Made by a program: the position numbers and the translations under genes
Shown here: positions 7,222 to 9,539 of the stretch, piece by piece
How positions within the stretch are numbered: the stretch's first letter is position 1
Layout of the letters: each line of letters starts with the position of its first letter
Source: Planctomycetaceae bacterium
GTDB taxonomy: Bacteria > Planctomycetota > Planctomycetia > Pirellulales > Thermoguttaceae
Direction: 5' to 3'
NCBI GenBank assembly: GCA_031283515.1
Contig: JAITBS010000575.1
Location: forward strand, 1 to 9,539
DNA length: 9,539 nucleotides
Notes under the pieces: generated by a model
Told to the model about the DNA's origin: nothing
The model's database searches: none
The model's input: only the letters and a program-made list of their open reading frames with translations

Positions 7222-7425
7222 AACTATGTTTTTGAAAAAAGGTGTATGAGCGATTACAACAGTTTTGTTTATTTATTTTGTCATTTTCGCCGGAAAGTTA
7301 ATGTGTTGGTGAGGTGGATTTACAGTACACGATCACAAAAGAGACGATGCTCAATACCAATTACATTAACCAAGTTAATTGTAAATCCAATAATTCTAAA
7401 AGTCAACGTAGTTGTCTAATTTGTA

Positions 7426-7626
7426 ATCTATCAGTGGAATTATTGTTTTTCCCATTAGCCCCGAAAGGGCAGAATATTAGTGAATAGTTATGAGTGGATA
7501 GTGAATAGTGCCGCAAGCGGAGTAATACCATTTCGGCAGTAATTCCGCTTGCGCAACTATTAACTATTCACTCTCCACTATCAACTAATTATTGTTGTTA
7601 TCTACAATAATTCCACTGATATATTA
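7426..7626. repeat. Nested palindromic element, MITE-like
   Basis: The outer arms are a perfect 16-bp inverted repeat: ATCAGTGGAATTATTG at 7430-7445 and its complement at 7605-7620. Extending outward adds about five of six further matching bases. The inner arms are CGCAAGCGGA (7512-7521) and TCCGCTTGCG (7544-7553) around a 22-nt loop. They continue outward into AGTGAATAGT-type repeats that pair imperfectly (about 22 of 30). A small GCCC/GGGC hairpin lies at 7458-7470. The octamer AATTTGTA flanks the whole at 7418-7425 and 7627-7634, as a target-site duplication would. It encodes nothing. The size and layout fit a miniature inverted-repeat element or a BIME-like repeat, but only one copy is in view. 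Confidence 0.6.
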
Positions 7627-7671
7627 AATTTGTAGTAATATTTCATGGGAACTGTTAAAAACCATGTATTT

Positions 7672-7739
7672 CTTCTAAAAAGAGGATCAATCGTCCTTAT
7701 TTTTTAAGGACGATTTTTTTATAAACAGTTTTTTAGAAG
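7672..7739. repeat. Compound palindrome enclosing a terminator
   Basis: Outer arms CTTCTAAAAA (7672-7681) and TTTTTAGAAG (7730-7739) are exact complements. They enclose a second perfect 10-bp stem, AATCGTCCTT (7689-7698) with AAGGACGATT (7706-7715). A further 7-base pairing, AACTGTT at 7650-7656 with AACAGTT at 7724-7730, competes with or extends the outer stem. The inner stem is an intrinsic terminator on the plus strand. The nested arrangement could let one structure replace another. Confidence 0.75.
7689..7720 (+). terminator. Strong intrinsic terminator, plus strand, with no gene upstream
   Basis: A perfect 10-bp stem (AATCGTCCTT / AAGGACGATT) with a 7-nt loop runs directly into seven T residues (7714-7720). 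This is the clearest rho-independent terminator in the window in the plus direction. The nearest plus-strand gene upstream is htrA, more than 2.5 kb away beyond metG. In the minus direction the stem is followed, after GATCCTC, by TTTTT, so it could also act weakly as a second terminator for the lipoprotein gene. Confidence 0.75.
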
Positions 7740-7779
7740 TTCCTATGAGTGAACCGCTCACAAGCGAAGTTATAACCAT

Positions 7780-7806
7780 TGTGTTAAATGTGTTAAATGT
7801 GTTAAA
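7780..7806. repeat. Three perfect tandem copies of a 9-bp unit
   Basis: TGTGTTAAA is repeated exactly three times, at 7780-7788, 7789-7797 and 7798-7806, just beyond the lipoprotein terminator. It is probably a slippage-prone microsatellite in non-coding sequence. No functional role is evident. Confidence 0.9.
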
Positions 7807-7821
7807 AACTCCGCTTGGAGT
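7803..7821 (-). terminator. Short intrinsic terminator of the lipoprotein gene
   Basis: On the minus strand, ACTCC-AAGC-GGAGT forms a 5-bp stem with a 4-nt loop and is followed by TTTTAAC. It starts 12 bp after the lipoprotein stop codon, the expected place. The stem is short, so termination may be partial and backed up by the larger palindrome further downstream. Confidence 0.5.
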
Positions 7822-7832
7822 GTTATTATTTG

Positions 7833-8255
7833 TTACTTTTTAGCGGGCGGATGTTCAACAGTGATATTCAATGTTTTTGTTTTTCCATCGGCGTTGAACG
7901 TCACACCGGAGGTGTTGGCATTTGAATATTTGGGATCAATGAGTGGTTCCGTAATCGGCATACCGGTTTTTTGATCAAGCCCTTTTTCCTGCATGGCGTT
8001 TGTGATAAACACTTTGTACGTTCCTTTCGGAATTCCATTTTTATCGCTCTCAAAACCAACAACATAAGTTCCGTTGGTGTTGATTGTCCCGCGTCCGAGT
8101 GAGCCGGTTTTGGTGTTTTCGAAACAGACCACGCCGACTGTGAGCGGTGAACCGTCTTCAGAAAAAGTTACTTTCCCTGATAATCGTTGATTGTTACCAC
8201 ATCCGATAGCACAGACGCAAACAAACAATAACGCAAAAATAGGATAAAATTTCAT
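7833..8255 (-). CDS. Small lipoprotein with carboxypeptidase-regulatory-like (transthyretin-like) domain
   Basis: This 140-residue protein starts MKFYPIFALLFVCVCAIGC, a signal peptide ending in an AIGC lipobox with Cys19 as the likely lipidated residue. The mature part reads LSGKVTFSEDGSPLTVGVVCFEN (25-47), then INTNGTYVVGF, IPKGTYKVFI and TLNITVEHPP. This is the beta-strand pattern of carboxypeptidase-regulatory-like domains in short planctomycete lipoproteins. Such proteins are commonly encoded beside DUF1559 genes, as here, but their biochemical function is unknown; an envelope-anchored structural or binding role is inference. A weak Shine-Dalgarno sequence (AAAGGA) lies about 11 nt upstream of the ATG. 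The gene lies 281 bp downstream of the DUF1559 gene on the same strand, with a hairpin between, so it may share a transcript or have its own promoter in the AT-rich stretch at 8256-8430. Confidence 0.85.
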   Translation of the reverse strand: MKFYPIFALLFVCVCAIGCGNNQRLSGKVTFSEDGSPLTVGVVCFENTKTGSLGRGTINTNGTYVVGFESDKNGIPKGTYKVFITNAMQEKGLDQKTGMPITEPLIDPKYSNANTSGVTFNADGKTKTLNITVEHPPAKK

Positions 8256-8438
8256 AACAATTTGTGTCCTTTCAATTGAAGTAATATTTTAACGGAATTT
8301 TCAATTTAACTGCAAAAGTTGCCAAGATAACACCGGAAACACAAGTATTTTAAATTACAAATATTCTTGTATTTTTGTGCGAAAAACATTGCGAACTTTG
8401 CGATCAAATAGAAAAACATAAATTTGTTTTAAAGATTC

Positions 8439-8485
8439 TTGTCCCATTGTCCCTAACATTTTCCGTGTAGGGACAACGGGGACAA
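8439..8485. repeat. Long hairpin with GGGACAA repeats
   Basis: TTGTCCCATTGTCCCT (8439-8454) pairs with AGGGACAACGGGGACAA (8469-8485) around a 14-nt loop, with one bulge or mismatch near the middle. Each arm is an internal duplicate of TTGTCCC. One further GGACAA occurs just to the right (8498-8503). No T-run follows on either strand, so it is not a standard terminator. It lies between the DUF1559 gene and the lipoprotein gene and could stabilise or process a shared transcript, or be a dispersed palindromic repeat. Confidence 0.75.
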
Positions 8486-8536
8486 ATGGAACAATAAGGA
8501 CAAATAATCCTCAATTAATTCCGAACTTAAAAAACA

Positions 8537-9539
8537 TCAGAATTCTGCGGGTGGTTTGCCGTCATTCCGTGAAATCATCTCTCTGTAGATATGATGAGCG
8601 ATGCTTTGCGGAATGAAATGTGTTGAACCATCAGCGAGTACCACGTTGACACCGCCGGGATGAGTGCTCCATGGAATACGACAAGCATTCCAAGGACCGC
8701 CAGTGTTATGGTTGATGAAATACATATCATTATCCAGATGGTTCCCATCTGTCATTATCAAACCTTCTCCTGCGTGATTAACCCATAAAAACGGATTTAC
8801 TATCTCATCCGTAATTTCCGGACGATAAGCGTGTGATTCCAGAAACGCAAGTGTGTTGCTGGTACCATCGGTAATCTCTGAAAAATTGTAACCGCTTGCC
8901 CGATGAAAAAGACCGTTTACGCGATTGTGTTGTGTACCCCATTCATCAAAGTTACGGAAGTAACGATCAGGAAACGTACCACGCCACCAAGAATCGACAT
9001 TTGTTGGATCACTTTCTTTCATTAGAACATTTGCCGTACCGCCAGCGGCATAATCTTTGACGGTAAATCCGCCCGTCGGTTCTTTTAAATCACCTGTCGG
9101 ACTCGATGCGGAAGGACAACGAAAAACAGGTGGTGCGGAAACCGAAGCATTGGCGTTTACTTCATCGCCGGATCCTTCACTGCCTTGGTACACATTGATA
9201 GGAAGATAGGTACCACGTGTGAAATCGATCATTTTATACGCTTGCGTTGCTTCCATGTGAGGTAGAAGAAACGCCGCCCAACCGATCATTTGCCAAGGTG
9301 TACTTCCATCATCGCCTATAGTGTGAGAGCCATTTTGCTGATCTTTAAAAGATTTTCCAGCATCACTCAGTACTCTTCCCGGAATGAGACATCCCGGCGG
9401 CATTTAGCGGTTAACGTCACGGTAGGAGTGTAGGGCAATTCCCATTTGCTTGAGATTGCTAGTACACTGCATTCGTCTTGCGGCTTCACGCGCTGCCTGA
9501 ACCGCCGGTAACAACAGAGCGACTAACACGCCGATAATC
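8537..9539 (-). pseudogene. DUF1559 domain protein, 5'-partial and interrupted by an in-frame stop
   Basis: This gene runs off the right edge. From 9538 down to 9407 the minus strand encodes 44 residues with the typical DUF1559 start: the hydrophobic tail of a pilin-like helix (IIGVLVALLLPAVQ), then AAREAARRMQCTSNLKQMG and LHSYRDVN. The next codon is TAA (9404-9406). The same frame then continues as MPPGCLIPG and 279 more residues to TGA at 8537-8539. Downstream parts are typical: FRCPSAS, the NFSEITDGTSNTLAFLESH block and the terminal HPGGVNVVLADG motif (H-x9-DG). The ATG at 9401-9403 is thus probably not a real start; it is the Met of the usual 'PPG' segment. One base change explains the interruption. 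Family members are numerous planctomycete proteins with pilin-like export signals; their function is unknown. It may be a young pseudogene, a sequencing error or a readthrough site. Confidence 0.8.

Larger units (their letters stand above)
7222..7832. other. Palindrome-rich intergenic region upstream of metG
   Basis: These 611 bases carry no convincing ORF on either strand. From the metG side they contain a leader-like segment with nested short inverted repeats (GGATTTAC 7316-7323 with GTAAATCC 7381-7388, enclosing an ATTAAC/GTTAAT hairpin), a ~200-bp nested palindrome, a compound palindrome with an intrinsic terminator, a 9-bp tandem triplicate and the lipoprotein gene's terminator. The metG promoter should be at the left end on the minus strand. 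The density of structure is unlike the rest of the window and suggests mobile-repeat debris or a small RNA locus. Confidence 0.75.

Noticed and set aside
9404..9406. Stop-codon reassignment or recoding of TAA
   Set aside because: TAA is the terminator of yqgE, accC, htrA and the lipoprotein gene in this window, so a changed code is not supported. No recoding element was recognised near the stop.
1..9539. Defence, toxin-antitoxin, phage or biosynthetic system
   Set aside because: All confident genes are housekeeping or lineage-typical envelope proteins. No nuclease, methyltransferase, toxin pair, integrase or synthase motif was seen, and no tRNA or rRNA gene was recognised.

Overview
The window looks like chromosomal DNA of a planctomycete, or a close relative, with moderate to low GC content. 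The best lineage evidence is at the right end. There, on the minus strand, sit a DUF1559 protein (pilin-like N-terminus, C-terminal H-x9-DG motif) and a small lipoprotein with a carboxypeptidase-regulatory-like fold, a pair typical of Planctomycetes. The standard code applies: TAA and TGA end the intact genes. Most starts lack a clear Shine-Dalgarno sequence and follow AT-rich leaders.

Layout, left to right. Positions 1-~315 are a minisatellite of 21-bp units in two subfamilies. yqgE (minus) and truA (plus) are divergent across a ~90-bp gap. truA is followed by a small, possibly frameshifted membrane/zinc-ribbon ORF and then accC, all plus strand and closely spaced, so probably one transcript. 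After a 369-bp AT-rich gap with a 12-bp inverted repeat comes an HtrA/DegP-type protease (plus). It converges on metG (minus), a full-length methionyl-tRNA synthetase with a C-terminal tRNA-binding domain; a likely metG terminator lies between their stop codons.

Upstream of metG is a 611-bp gap (7222-7832) rich in palindromes. It holds a ~200-bp nested inverted repeat flanked by an 8-bp direct repeat, a compound palindrome containing a strong plus-strand intrinsic terminator with no gene in front of it, and a 9-bp triplet repeat. The lipoprotein gene (minus) follows, then a hairpin-containing gap. Last is the DUF1559 gene, which runs off the right edge and is interrupted by one in-frame TAA.

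The recognisable genes are mostly housekeeping: tRNA modification (truA), tRNA charging (metG), fatty-acid synthesis (accC) and envelope protein quality control (htrA). I see no defence system, CRISPR array, transposase, phage module or biosynthetic cluster. The points worth a second look are the interrupted DUF1559 gene, the two-family minisatellite, the palindromic intergenic element, the orphan terminator and the decayed small ORF after truA.
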